Shown here: piece by piece, positions 10,796 through 19,642 of the stretch
Position numbering within the stretch: the first letter of the stretch is position 1
Layout of the letters: every line of letters begins with the position of its first letter
Source of the DNA: Pelargonium tetragonum
Taxonomy: Eukaryota; Streptophyta; Magnoliopsida; Geraniales; Geraniaceae
Assembly: GCA_036897445.1 (NCBI GenBank)
Contig: JAYMTL010000189.1
Span: 1-25,658, forward strand
Direction: 5' to 3'
Length of the DNA: 25,658 nt
Notes under the pieces: generated by a model
Databases searched by the model: none
Seen by the model: only the letters and a program-made list of their open reading frames with translations
Told to the model about the DNA's origin: nothing
Position numbers and translations under genes: made by a program

Positions 10796-10909
10796 GGCAG
10801 TAAGGAGAGCTTTAGGAGAAGCAAGAGATAATAAGCCTGTACATGTACTCTAGTTATTGTTATGGTTCTCTGTAGCTATTGTAGCTTATGCCTTATGTGT
10901 TATAGTATT
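10796..10909 (+). repeat. Dispersed repeat flank block, copy a
   Basis: The block runs from GCAGTAAGGAGAGCT through AGAGATAATA to TTATGGTTCTCTGTAGCTAT and TTATGTGTTATAGTAT. It aligns with 14086-14207: GCAACAGTAAGAGCTGTA, AGAGATTATAATA, TTATGGTTATTCCCTGTAG, ATTATGTGTTTTAGTAT. Gaps are few and most differences are transitions. Both copies sit on the same side of a minus-strand repeat core, so they are parts of one larger repeated unit. Confidence 0.6.
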
Positions 10910-10961
10910 CTTCTTCTAGTACTGTTGTTTGTTAGTTTAGTTGTATTAGTTATTATTCTAT

Positions 10962-10978
10962 TATATATATATATATAT
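10962..10978. repeat. (TA)8 microsatellite
   Basis: Uninterrupted alternating TA of about 17 bases, following the repeat flank block. Confidence 0.85.
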
Positions 10979-11382
10979 TATATCCGTAGTTTATATTATA
11001 GTGTAAGGGTATATGGGTTATAATGGAATGTTCTTTACTTTAATTGTCTTATAGATACTACTTTCTTTAAGGTAATACCTCACCTTACTATGCCTTTATC
11101 GGAAATGAGGAGTTAGCCCCAAATTTGTTATAGTGCAATAGTCTTAGTAGTTATAACCAATATTCTTTAGATCCTTTATTCGCCCTCAGTTTTGCAGGAG
11201 ATAAAGACACGGGCGGGCCAAATCTAGGATAGAAGATTCTAAAACTGTATATTAATATTATATAATATTCAACTTTTGCTGCATAGAACTTTCCTTACAC
11301 AATAGACCTTGTTTCTACTATAGAATTTGGTCGCTTCTATAAAAAGAAAGTCACTTCAAAATAAAGAAACTTTTCACAGAAG

Positions 11383-11464
11383 GGCTCACTTGAAGAACTC
11401 ATTCATGCAAGTTCTTTGGTCTTTTCTTAACTGAGCCATAATTGAAATCGTATTCCTTTCGACT
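11383..11464. repeat. Inverted pair of a short dispersed repeat
   Basis: Plus-strand 11383-11414 (GGCTCACTTGAAGAAC, then TCATTCATGCAAGTT) matches the minus strand of 15393-15427, apart from a five-base length difference. Immediately after, 11419-11464 read on the minus strand (CGATTTCAATTATGGCTCA, then GTTAAGAAAAG) matches the upstream and overlapping part of the same 15.4 kb segment. The two pieces therefore meet head to head and can fold back on each other (TTGAAGAA with TTCTTAA, GGCTCA with TGAGCC). This points to two insertions or an inverted duplication of one repeat family. Confidence 0.6.
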
Positions 11465-11639
11465 TTCTAAGAGATCCTTTTTTATACAGGAGTGACCCAT
11501 TCCAATAAGAGAATAAAAGTTCAATCAAAAGGGAAGCTTACCTTTAACAAGTAATAAGACTATGCTAACTATACTATATTAAATACTAACTATAACTAAA
11601 AAACTAAAAAGAAGAGTAATACTAATACATTACAATGGA

Positions 11640-12650
11640 TACTACCAAGACTCTGTAGTTTTGCTTATTATAATAGATAGGAATAACTCGTAGATAAGTC
11701 AAGGCTGCCAGAAGGCTCTTAGGGCAAGGAATCCCGGGAACTTTAGTTTAGTATAGCAACAAGAAGAGTACAGCTTCTAAGGTTAACAGTAAGATACAAA
11801 GTACAGGGATAGCTATGAAGACTAAGAGTATTCTAGCTCTTTAGAGGGGATATAAGATTGGGAAAATAGGTCTGAGTAAGGACTTAGGTATGATTTAGAA
11901 ACTGGTTGTTCTTAAGACTAAGCTGCGGAGTAAAAGTATCTATAAGGTTCTTTTTTCTATCTGGTGCTAGCTACAATTAAGACAAGAGGAATACGCCTTA
12001 CAAATCCTTATACAAAAATACAAATAAGTAATATACTACTAGAAAAGAAACTAACTTCCCAGGGAGCTACAGAGTAACATTTAAAGCTAGGGAAAGGGAA
12101 GGTCTTATTCATAATAGGAAGATTTCTAGGGGTGAATGCTCTCGGATAGGGTAATCCTGCCAATCTAGGTAGGAGTAGTAAAAAAAGGTAAAGGAGAAAG
12201 TCTAGTTTTTATTTTATAAGTTTTACCAGATCCACAGGTCTTTTTGCAGGGAAGTTTTGAGCTACTCCATATAGATATAGCTCTAAAGACAGGCGGGAGG
12301 AGAAGTATAGCTTTTAAGAAAAAGAGGTATTAAGAGGATAGGTCTAGGCAGTTTTCTTGTCTTTCAGATCCTGTTTAAAGTAGGAAGTGGTTTTACAAAT
12401 AATTGGGAAAGGGTTTTCCTTTTTCGGAGGGATTTACGGGGAATCTAGGTTTCTTCCTTTTATTTGTCAGGTATTTTTCTTATTTATAAGTGAGGATATC
12501 GAGTTTTACAAGAAAAAGCCTTTACAAACCAATTTAAGGGGGTTTGAGCTACTAAAACTAAGACTGCATAAAGGTTTTCAGCAGTACTATATTATAGGGA
12601 CAAGCAAACAAGCTTTGAATAAAAGTGTGAAAGCAAGGAAAGTCGAATAA
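11640..12650 (+). pseudogene. Lysine-rich gene-like relic, family unknown
   Basis: The plus strand shows a coding-like texture over about 1 kb: purine-rich, with Lys/Ser/Thr-rich predicted peptide around 11.76-11.95 kb and Lys/Arg clusters around 12.28-12.35 kb. A single frame from about 11970 onward is more open than expected and ends with an uninterrupted 87-codon stretch at 12387-12650, rich in Phe, Ile, Lys and Leu. No protease, polymerase, integrase or transposase motif is visible, so the family remains unnamed. It lies between the minus-strand repeat copies at 10.6 and 13.8 kb. It is broken and I infer a decayed mobile-element or host protein. Confidence 0.25.
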
Positions 12651-13703
12651 ATAGGGTAAGTTCTACTCTACAAAAGGATTTTAGAGGATAAGTTTAGAAG
12701 ATGATTTCTATAGCTATTAAGATTAAGAAAGCTCTTAGGAGTGTTAAAGTAGGGCTGCAAAACAATAAGCTAGGATACAGAATCCGGTGAAAAGTGTTTA
12801 GTAAACCAGTCTTAGTTGAGTATTTTTATTAAGTTTTTATTGTAATGCGGGGATAAAGAGAATAAGCAGAGCTTCGGCCATTAAACAAAGTGTATACGCA
12901 ATCTGAATAAAAATCCAGCCTTTAAGATCCTGATAAAGTCTCCCGTTAATTCTATACTTTTTCTTTCTTTTTAACTAGCAAACCTTACCCGTAATTAAAT
13001 TAAAAGCTTTTATAAGCAGAGAGGCCATAAATCTAGTGCAGTTTCCCTAAGTGGAATATACTACCAGAATTAAAGAAAGATAATTAGAAAACCCCATTTT
13101 TTAGATAAAAAAGAAGAAAAAAGCACTTAAAAATCCGCGGAGGCCCATGCCTTGTAATGTATCCCAACTAAAAAGTTTAACAGACGTATGATAATGGTTT
13201 AAATCAAGAAGAGTATTCCACATCTCGGGTAAACCGGAGGTAATCCTGTTATGAATTTTCCAGCCCCCTACTACAAGAACAAGATAAAAAGAATAAAGTC
13301 CAATCTTACAGGCATTTTAATTAAAAAAGCTTTTGCAAGTCCCTTTCGTGACCATATAACCCGCATTAAACGCATCTAATATATGATCCTAACTAAACGG
13401 ATATCTCAGTATAGAAAACTTTTAAAACTTCGTAATATGTAACAAAGGCAATCCAAAAGGCCTCGCTATAGTTTATTAAAAATCCCAAAAGCCCCGGGAT
13501 CCCTACTTGCTGTTACAGTAAAATTGAGTCCTTCTACTCCTTGGATCCGCTTTTATTAGCTTTTTAGTATTATTTAACTTTTATACTGTAGCCCTTGCTT
13601 TTTTTGTATCTTACCTGTCTTAAGAGCTAGACTCTGTATCAGTATCTTACTCTCTACCCGTATCCGCTTACTAGTCCTATTGGTCTTCTTGTTAGCTATC
13701 CCT
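12651..13703. other. Gene-free degenerate DNA
   Basis: No gene or recognisable element part. Near 13150-13260 there is a little more CpG than in the surroundings, but no motif. Confidence 0.5.
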
Positions 13704-13732
13704 TTCTTATGGCTAATAGTTATTGTAGTTCT
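13704..13732 (+). repeat. Dispersed repeat flank block, short copy
   Basis: TTCTTATGGCTAATAGTTATTGTAG matches TCTTATGGTTATTCCCTGTAGTTATTGTA at 14137-14166 and TTATGGTTCTCTGTAGCTATTGTAG at 10860-10884. The 64-codon hydrophobic open stretch covering this place (13680-13874) is explained by the repeat and by pyrimidine-rich composition, so I do not call it a gene. Confidence 0.4.
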
Positions 13733-13805
13733 TTTACTCTATCCTTATTATACTTCGTTAGTATTAGTTACTAATGGAGTGAATAGTAATAGAGACATGG
13801 GTAGA

Positions 13806-13966
13806 GTCTTATTAGTGGTTAAGGGCATACTCCTCCGGCTCTTTGTTCTTATCGTTAAGGAGGGTAAAGCCTAACAGTATAAAGAGTCTAGTTATCCTAC
13901 CGACTGAAGCGATAGCGAGGTAATGCGTAGTATTAGTTGTTTGAGTATACATCCATACACTATATA
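13806..13966 (-). repeat. Dispersed repeat, copy 3 (best preserved)
   Basis: Read on the minus strand it begins TATATATAGTGTATGGATGT, a TATA-box-like start. It continues through TACGCATTACCTCGC, TATCGCTTCAGTCGGTAGG, TTAGGCTTTACCCTCC and TTAACGATAAGAACAAAGAG. It aligns with copies 1, 2 and 4. The core ends CATTACC and GGTAGG form an imperfect inverted repeat. A TATA-like tract just ahead of a conserved segment would suit an LTR promoter. No internal coding region or primer-binding site was recognised, so the class is inferred only. Confidence 0.65.
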
Positions 13967-13971
13967 TACAC

Positions 13972-14001
13972 ATTAATTAATTACATTACCTTGCTTTTTA
14001 T
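13972..14001 (+). repeat. Second core-like motif, inverted to copy 3
   Basis: ATTAATTAATTACATTACCTTGC sits about 45 bases beyond copy 3 and faces the other way: the reverse complement of GCGAGGTAATGCG in copy 3 is CGCATTACCTCGC. The opposed motifs make a head-to-head pair around a TATACATCCATACACTATA centre. It may be one arm of a terminal inverted repeat or a second truncated copy. Confidence 0.45.
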
Positions 14002-14085
14002 CTTGTTTGTTGACTTGTAGGAGCTGTTTTATGAGTTATGCCCTGTTTCTTGTTAGTCTGATACCTTGTTGCTTAGTTAGAAGGA

Positions 14086-14207
14086 GCAGCAACAGTAAGA
14101 GCTGTAGAGAGAGAGATTATAATACCAGTACTTTTTGTCTTATGGTTATTCCCTGTAGTTATTGTATCTAGCGCAGTTACTGTATTATATTATGTGTTTT
14201 AGTATAC
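14086..14207 (+). repeat. Dispersed repeat flank block, copy b
   Basis: Aligns with 10796-10909; the shared landmarks are described there. A short open frame on the other strand (14217-14516) begins just past this block and shows no family features, so I do not list it as a gene. Confidence 0.6.
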
Positions 14208-14216
14208 TTCTATATT

Positions 14217-15240
14217 CTATTTTTCCATTGTATATATTCTTGTATTAGTCTTATAGTTATAGTATTTATAGTTATTTGATTCTTTTGCATCTCTAAAGCA
14301 ACTCAAGATTTTTATATAGCAGGAAGGGGTGTAAAACTGCCGAAATGTACAAAAAAGCACCCTACTCGGTATATAAACTAAGGATAGTTGGCATTCTAGA
14401 TAGAAACTCCCGGCTTGTTTGAATGAGTCTGTATTCCCTATTTCTTTATCTTTTACTGAAAAGTCTTTAAATAAAGTAAGGATCTTATCTGCGATACCTT
14501 TGTTTCTAAGGTTCAAATCTCGACAGTAAAGAAACAGTAAAGAAATTGCTTAGATAAGGAACCCCCTTTTTTCTAAAATTTTCTAAAAACCCTTGGTAAA
14601 TCGAACAGGTTTCTAAATTGAGTTATAAAAAGGAGTCGCTATATAAATATATATATACCAGATACTTAAGAATTGCCTACTTTTTTTAGTTTTGAAGTTA
14701 TCTAATGGAACTAAGATTTTCTACCTATTTGACTTTATATAAAAGAAACTTTTTGGAGGTCTAAGAACTCCGTAGACATTTAGGCTCTTTTTACTAGAGT
14801 AATTGAGATCTCCTGTATCTGTATCAGAAAAGTGCTTTTAAAATACATCCCACTTTTTTTTCACAAAATGCCTCACTATTCTAAAATCGCAATTTCATGA
14901 GTTCGCTTGGCTACACTTTTATAATACGTAGCTTCTAATACGAGACTCCTAAAGCAAGGGCTGACGGTTCGCTACCATTTCCTTTGTAGTTTGTAGACGG
15001 AAACTCCTTACTTATCGATTACTCTTCTCACTCTTTAACGTTTGCCTAGTGTACTCCGATTCTAATTTCAGCAAAAAATCCTCCCGTAAATTACGCTTCA
15101 GATATACTATAGGCTAGATTATTACGGGATACCCACTTTTGTTCTTGTATTGACAAGTTTCAGTTTTAGTATAGTAAGTTCTCGGTTCCTAAGTTTCGTT
15201 TTGGTGATGAATAAATAAGTTTTCGTCTACAAAGGGGGAA
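14217..15240. other. Gene-free degenerate DNA
   Basis: No gene is supported. A short TA run lies at 14641-14656. Around 14880-15060 CpG is more frequent than in neighbouring DNA, leading into the less mutated island that follows. Confidence 0.5.
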
Positions 15241-15482
15241 TGGTAGCCATCTGCTCTTCCTCAGTTTCGGGAAAGAGTATTAATAAGTTCTATCAAGTAA
15301 ACCGAGGGACTGTCGCTTGATGCTATTCTTTGATTTGAGATGAGAGACATTACTGAAATCCAAAAAACAGATAGAAAAGAAGCTAGCCACGAAACTTGCA
15401 TGAGTGAGCGCTTTTCTTCAAGTGAGCCATAATTGAATGAGGAGAAATCGAAAGAGGCAATCTTTCTCTTGAAAAAGAGCAT
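15241..15482 (-). other. Compositional island lacking the RIP signature
   Basis: In the 120 bases 15301-15420 I counted CpA+TpG 16, ApC+GpT 9, TpA 4 and ApT 8, the reverse of the rest of the window. The minus strand is open for 73 codons (15261-15482). The predicted peptide is serine-rich with one hydrophobic stretch (about residues 33-47, LASFLSVFWISVMSL) and no recognisable family. Part of the island (15393-15455) is a dispersed repeat also seen at 11.38-11.46 kb. It may be a later insertion that escaped mutation. Whether the open frame is a gene is doubtful. Confidence 0.4.
15393..15455 (-). repeat. Short dispersed repeat shared with 11.4 kb
   Basis: The minus strand reads CGATTTCTCCTCATTCAATT, then ATGGCTCACTTGAAGAA, then CTCACTCATGCAAGTT. 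The first and middle parts match the minus strand of 11419-11464 and the middle and last parts match the plus strand of 11383-11414. Identity by eye is high over about 30 bases in each case, far above background. Confidence 0.6.
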
Positions 15483-15786
15483 TCTAAGAATTTCTTACTT
15501 TAGTGTCACCGGAATCTAAAAGAAACTACTCTGTACTAAGAAAAAATCTCTCTAACCTGTAAAACTCCCATCCTTGTTTAGGAATCCCCTAAGACCCCTC
15601 ATTATAGTAAACTTTAACAATTGCTAAACTCTTTATATACTATCATTTCCAGTACTTAACTAATACAATAATAACTATAAAGAACTATAACCATTACTAT
15701 CCTATAATACTATAGCTACAATTAAGTGAGTAAGTCCAGGCAACATAGGCTACAGGAATACTGGTATCAAGAAGAAGTAGATGCTG

Positions 15787-15940
15787 GTTATAACGTATGA
15801 ATGTACTCTCTGTAAGACTTCCTACAATTCCCTCCCTTCGCTCTGCTACAGTAAGAAACTTACCTATTATCTAATAAGGCTTAGTCCTCTCTATAGCAAT
15901 AATAACAAGGAACGAGAGGTTATTATCCTTAACAAGTAAG
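15787..15940 (+). repeat. Dispersed repeat, copy 4
   Basis: It begins TATAACGTATGAATGTACTC, matching TATAGTGTATGGATGTATACTC of copy 3 on the minus strand. It then runs through ATTCCCTCCCTTCGCTCTGC, TAAGGCTTAGTCCTCTC, AATAACAAGGAACGAGAGG and TATCCTTAACAAGTAAG, against TTAGGCTTTACCCTCC, AAGAACAAAGAGCCGGAGG and CCCTTAACCACTAATAAG in copy 3. Upstream at about 15735-15765, CTACAGGAATAC may be the counterpart of the flank block. Orientation is opposite to copy 3, 1.9 kb away. Confidence 0.62.
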
Positions 15941-15990
15941 AAAATAACTAGAATAGGAAGACTTATTACATACAAATACAATACTACTAG

Positions 15991-18783
15991 GAAGTTCATT
16001 AACAGCAATCTTCCCTAGTGAAATTGGCTTTAAACACAAGGGAAAGTCTTAACAACGAGTAACTCTCTTATAAGGACTCTATACTACGACACTAGCATAA
16101 AAGTTTTTCTTATTTCCTTGTTAAGCTAGCCAGACAATATCTATTTTCTCCTTTTGAAGAACCCAGGTTTATTTAACTCATCAGACTTTAGAAAGATTTT
16201 CTTTATTTGTTCCTTTATAGATCTAGTAAGAAATTCTCAACCAAAAAGTTAAGGGCGTTCCCTCTTAAATGGGACTTCCCTAAAAGTTTGGGCCTGTAAA
16301 TAAAAAAGCCGAGCTTGTCTATCCAACCCTGAATAAAAAGGAAATTGCTCCTAAACCTTTTTGGAGCATATAAAACATAAAAGAAAGATTAGAATTCATG
16401 AATTATAATACCTCACGTACTACTTAAACTAAGAAAAGGAGCTCCTCGGCTTTTTAGAAGAATCCAGGAGAACCTCCCTTACATGGGACAAGGCAACCCC
16501 AGATATTTTCACGATATTTTATTTAAACACCCAGCCATTAAAAGAAGTTCCCCTATATTGAAATAGCCCCTGAATATCTAAATATAAGAGTTCAAAAAAT
16601 AGCAGGAAGATCCTTATAGTATAAAATTCTGAGTACCTCCAACTCCAACCACACTTAAAAAAATGAAACAAAAAGGCTTACTATATTAAGACAGAAAGAA
16701 ATATATCATTCGTTTCAAGGAATCCCGTTTAACTGCAAGAAATCCGAAGGGTTTTACCCCCTAAACCATACTATCAAAGAATAAGCAAACTTAAAACCTC
16801 GGACAGGTAAACACAACAACTATTAAATAAGGATACTTATGCCGTTATACTAAGGCTCTAAAAAGTAGCCTTTTTAACAGGAATCCTAATACACTCAAAA
16901 CAAGAGGTTCAATTTATATACTTGACTGGAACAAAGTTCTTACAAGGCACCCTATGAAGGAAGTTAGGAAAGTAAACAATATATCGATAAGCAAGCATCT
17001 GTATTACACACCTTAGCAACCGGGTTTTGTCTACCCCTTATTGTTGGCCAGAGTCAAGCTCCTAGTGAGAACTCCCCACAGTTAGCAAAAGCAAAAGAGT
17101 ACTTTTTAACTCTATCTTTAGATTATAGTATGGATAAATAACAAAGAAAATCGACAAGAGATAAGGTATACAATTAATCTCAGACGGGCCCGCCTGTAGG
17201 AACTCTCTTTATCTTTTTGTTTTCTGACACTATTGTTTTTACAAAAACAAGGAAAGTTTCTAGATATTTTGTTTTATAGTACGCATCAACTAAAGCCCTC
17301 GCTAAGGGTTAACCCTAAATTTAGGTGGTCTACTAGCATTATATACTCGATACCTTTTTCTCTCCTGTTAGTTATAGGGTATTTATTAAATACCCATGTT
17401 GGGAATTAGCAGCATTGATTTTAAAACGTAATAGGGAGTGTAAAGGGCTTCTCTTTTTTAGAGAGTTAGGACTTTTACAATAGGTAAGACAACCCTTTTT
17501 GTATAAAATTATGGATACTTAGTTGTTTTAATTAGGGAGGGTGGGATTTTAAGAGTATAAAACACACGAATTAATCTCAGTTTTCAATTTCCTTAAATCT
17601 CTTTTATGCGCCTACAAAGCTAAAGTTTCCTTATATTTACTACAAGAACAAGAATTCCTTAATAAGACACGGAGCTTTTTTGCTAGTTCACCCGCTTTTA
17701 ACTTGAATTAAAACCCAGTTGTGAATCTGTACCCACTTTTATCGGTTTACGTCTGCTATTACTTTTTGAATATTTCAATTTTCTTTCTCAAGGAGCAGCC
17801 CCGCCTTAATGTTATTAGCTACGGAGATGTTTGAGACTTTAATTCTTACTTCTGCCAGAAAGCTTAGACTTTTGCAACCCAGCTAAAGCTCGGTTTTAAG
17901 ACTTTCTCTAGGGGGGTATCTCCATCTTGCGTGTTTATTCTTCCACAAGCTTTTAGATTAGACCTACTTATTTACATTTACGTATTTGCTACACCTTAAC
18001 CTAGTTACATTTATCTACTTCCATTCACTCCTAGATTCTTTACATATATCTCGGAACTCTTCCTTTCTTAAACATTGTTTAGGAGTGTCTTTGCGGCAGA
18101 GAGAAAGAGTTTTATTGGGTGCCTCCCTGTGCTATTAAAGTACTTATTGGGTCATTTTTTTTTGCCAGAATGCTTCTTTCCTTTTAGCAAATCCAGTAGT
18201 AACAAATCTGTCAAATTCAGAGGTATATTTAAGCCAAAATAGGATCTTATCTAAAGCAAGGTACTTTACAATAGTTTTATTCTGAAACTCAGGTTATTCT
18301 TAAAGGCAGGAAAAGTCTAGTGGAGAGTAGCTTCTAGGAACTCAATTTCTTAACCTAAAAATAATAAAGGGAGTTGTTTATGGCTTGTGCATGCGCTTAA
18401 CTTCTTTTTTAACTTAGTTAACCAAGGTCAAAGAAACTGTATAATCTCTAAATAGGGAATTTGAAATTGGAGATGAAGTCTAGGAATTGGCAATCAAATG
18501 GGGTTCTTCCCTTTCTAATGGGCACAGGGAATTGCTAACAAGAAACAGGGGTCTATAACTAAAACTAGTAAAGTAGGGCGGGCAAAAAAAGAGTATTGAC
18601 CTCAAAAGTCTCAAAGTATTAGGTAATATAAGTAAGAACTCGATTAAGGAGGAGATTAAAGAACTGGATAGGTTGCCTTAGTGTTCCTCTGTTTCAGGTT
18701 AAAGTATAAAAGAAATAAGGAGTTCCTAGTTTAATTGGGTGGAATTTTCATATAGGAAGGAAGGTTTTGCCAAAGGAAAAAAT
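15991..18783. other. Gene-free degenerate DNA
   Basis: No gene, RNA or recognisable element part. AGGAGCTCCT at 16438-16447 repeats a palindrome seen at 1334-1343, and AGGGTTAACCCT at 17305-17316 is a perfect 12-base palindrome. Both are short enough to be chance. Confidence 0.55.
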
Positions 18784-18848
18784 GTAAGGAGGGAGTTCTA
18801 TCAATCTACTATTCTGAATTCGGTAAGTTTAAAGGTAATGTAATTAAG
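18784..18848 (-). repeat. Dispersed repeat core, weak copy
   Basis: The plus strand reads GTAAGGAGGGAG, a CTACTATTCTG tract, TTCGGTAAG and finally GGTAATGTAATTAAGG. In copy 3 on the same strand the order is TTAAGGAGGGTAAAG, GTCTAGTTATC, CTACCGACTG and GAGGTAATGCG, with similar spacing. The terminal GGTAATGTAATTAA is the exact reverse complement of the start of the 13972 motif. Confidence 0.42.
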
Positions 18849-19612
18849 GTCTTGTTCCGCTTGTTTTAGTATCCGGGACTGGGGAAGTCTTAAGGAGTAA
18901 ATCCAGGAAATTTCTTCGCTCTTGGTTACTCGGTTAATATATTGTATTTTTGTAGGACTTCAATTAGATATCCAAGTCAAAATTTTGACTCTTAATCTTG
19001 ATTTAAAGAATAAAATTGAATTGTGTGTATCGTCTTGTTAGGTTTTATACTCGTTCTATATACTGGAGTTTTCCTTTTTAATCTATTGGGGTTAACGCGA
19101 CCTATAATCTGAGGGAGCACTTGAATTAGTACTGTCAAGCTAAATATTAAGAACTTTTTGAGATAATATATATAATATAGTAGAACAAGGTAAGAAAGAG
19201 CGTGCTAAAGATTTTCTATTTAAAAAATTAAGCTAATAGAAATTTGTAAATACTAGAAAATACGAGGACTTTGAGATCAGAAAGTTAGATTTTTTTAATT
19301 CTTATACGCACTCCTTTCTATATTCCTGGGGCTACTGAAAAAGTAAATACATAGATACAAACCTACTTCTATTTACCAGAAACTCATAAACCTTACAGTA
19401 CTCTTTATATCCTTGAAGTCCTTGTAACTCATGTTAACTTTCTTTTTTCTTTTTGTTTTGAAAGCCAAGACATTGCAGAAAGTACAATTTTGGATCACTA
19501 TATATCCCATATTCATTTAAGAAGTCTAAGGAAACAATTAGCCTTTTGTATTTACTCAGATAAGAAGCTTTAGGCTTTACTTTATTCTTCCTTCATATTT
19601 AACCCAAACTTA

Positions 19613-19642
19613 GTATTTCCCTACATTGTATTTCCCTACATT
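19613..19642. repeat. Exact 15-bp tandem duplication
   Basis: GTATTTCCCTACATT occurs twice in direct succession without mismatch. Exact identity in otherwise heavily mutated DNA suggests a recent replication-slippage event, after most of the mutation. Confidence 0.9.

Noticed and set aside
12387-12650. 87-codon plus-strand open frame considered as a separate gene.
   Set aside because: Better treated as the most open part of a longer decayed texture; no start context or homologue supports an independent gene.
13680-13874. 64-codon hydrophobic plus-strand open frame.
   Set aside because: Overlaps repeat copy 3 and its flank block; the hydrophobicity follows from pyrimidine-rich sequence.
14217-14516. 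99-codon minus-strand open frame.
   Set aside because: No family features, composition like the background, and adjoining a repeat block; most likely a chance opening.
14940-14975. GGGCTGACGGTTCGCTACC, suggestive of a group II intron domain V end or a tRNA T arm.
   Set aside because: The paired half of domain V was not found nearby and the stem pairing fails; too short to support either.
17305-17316. AGGGTTAACCCT, looking like two TTAGGG telomere units head to head.
   Set aside because: Only one partial unit on each side and no array; a 12-base palindrome in TTAA-rich DNA is easily chance.
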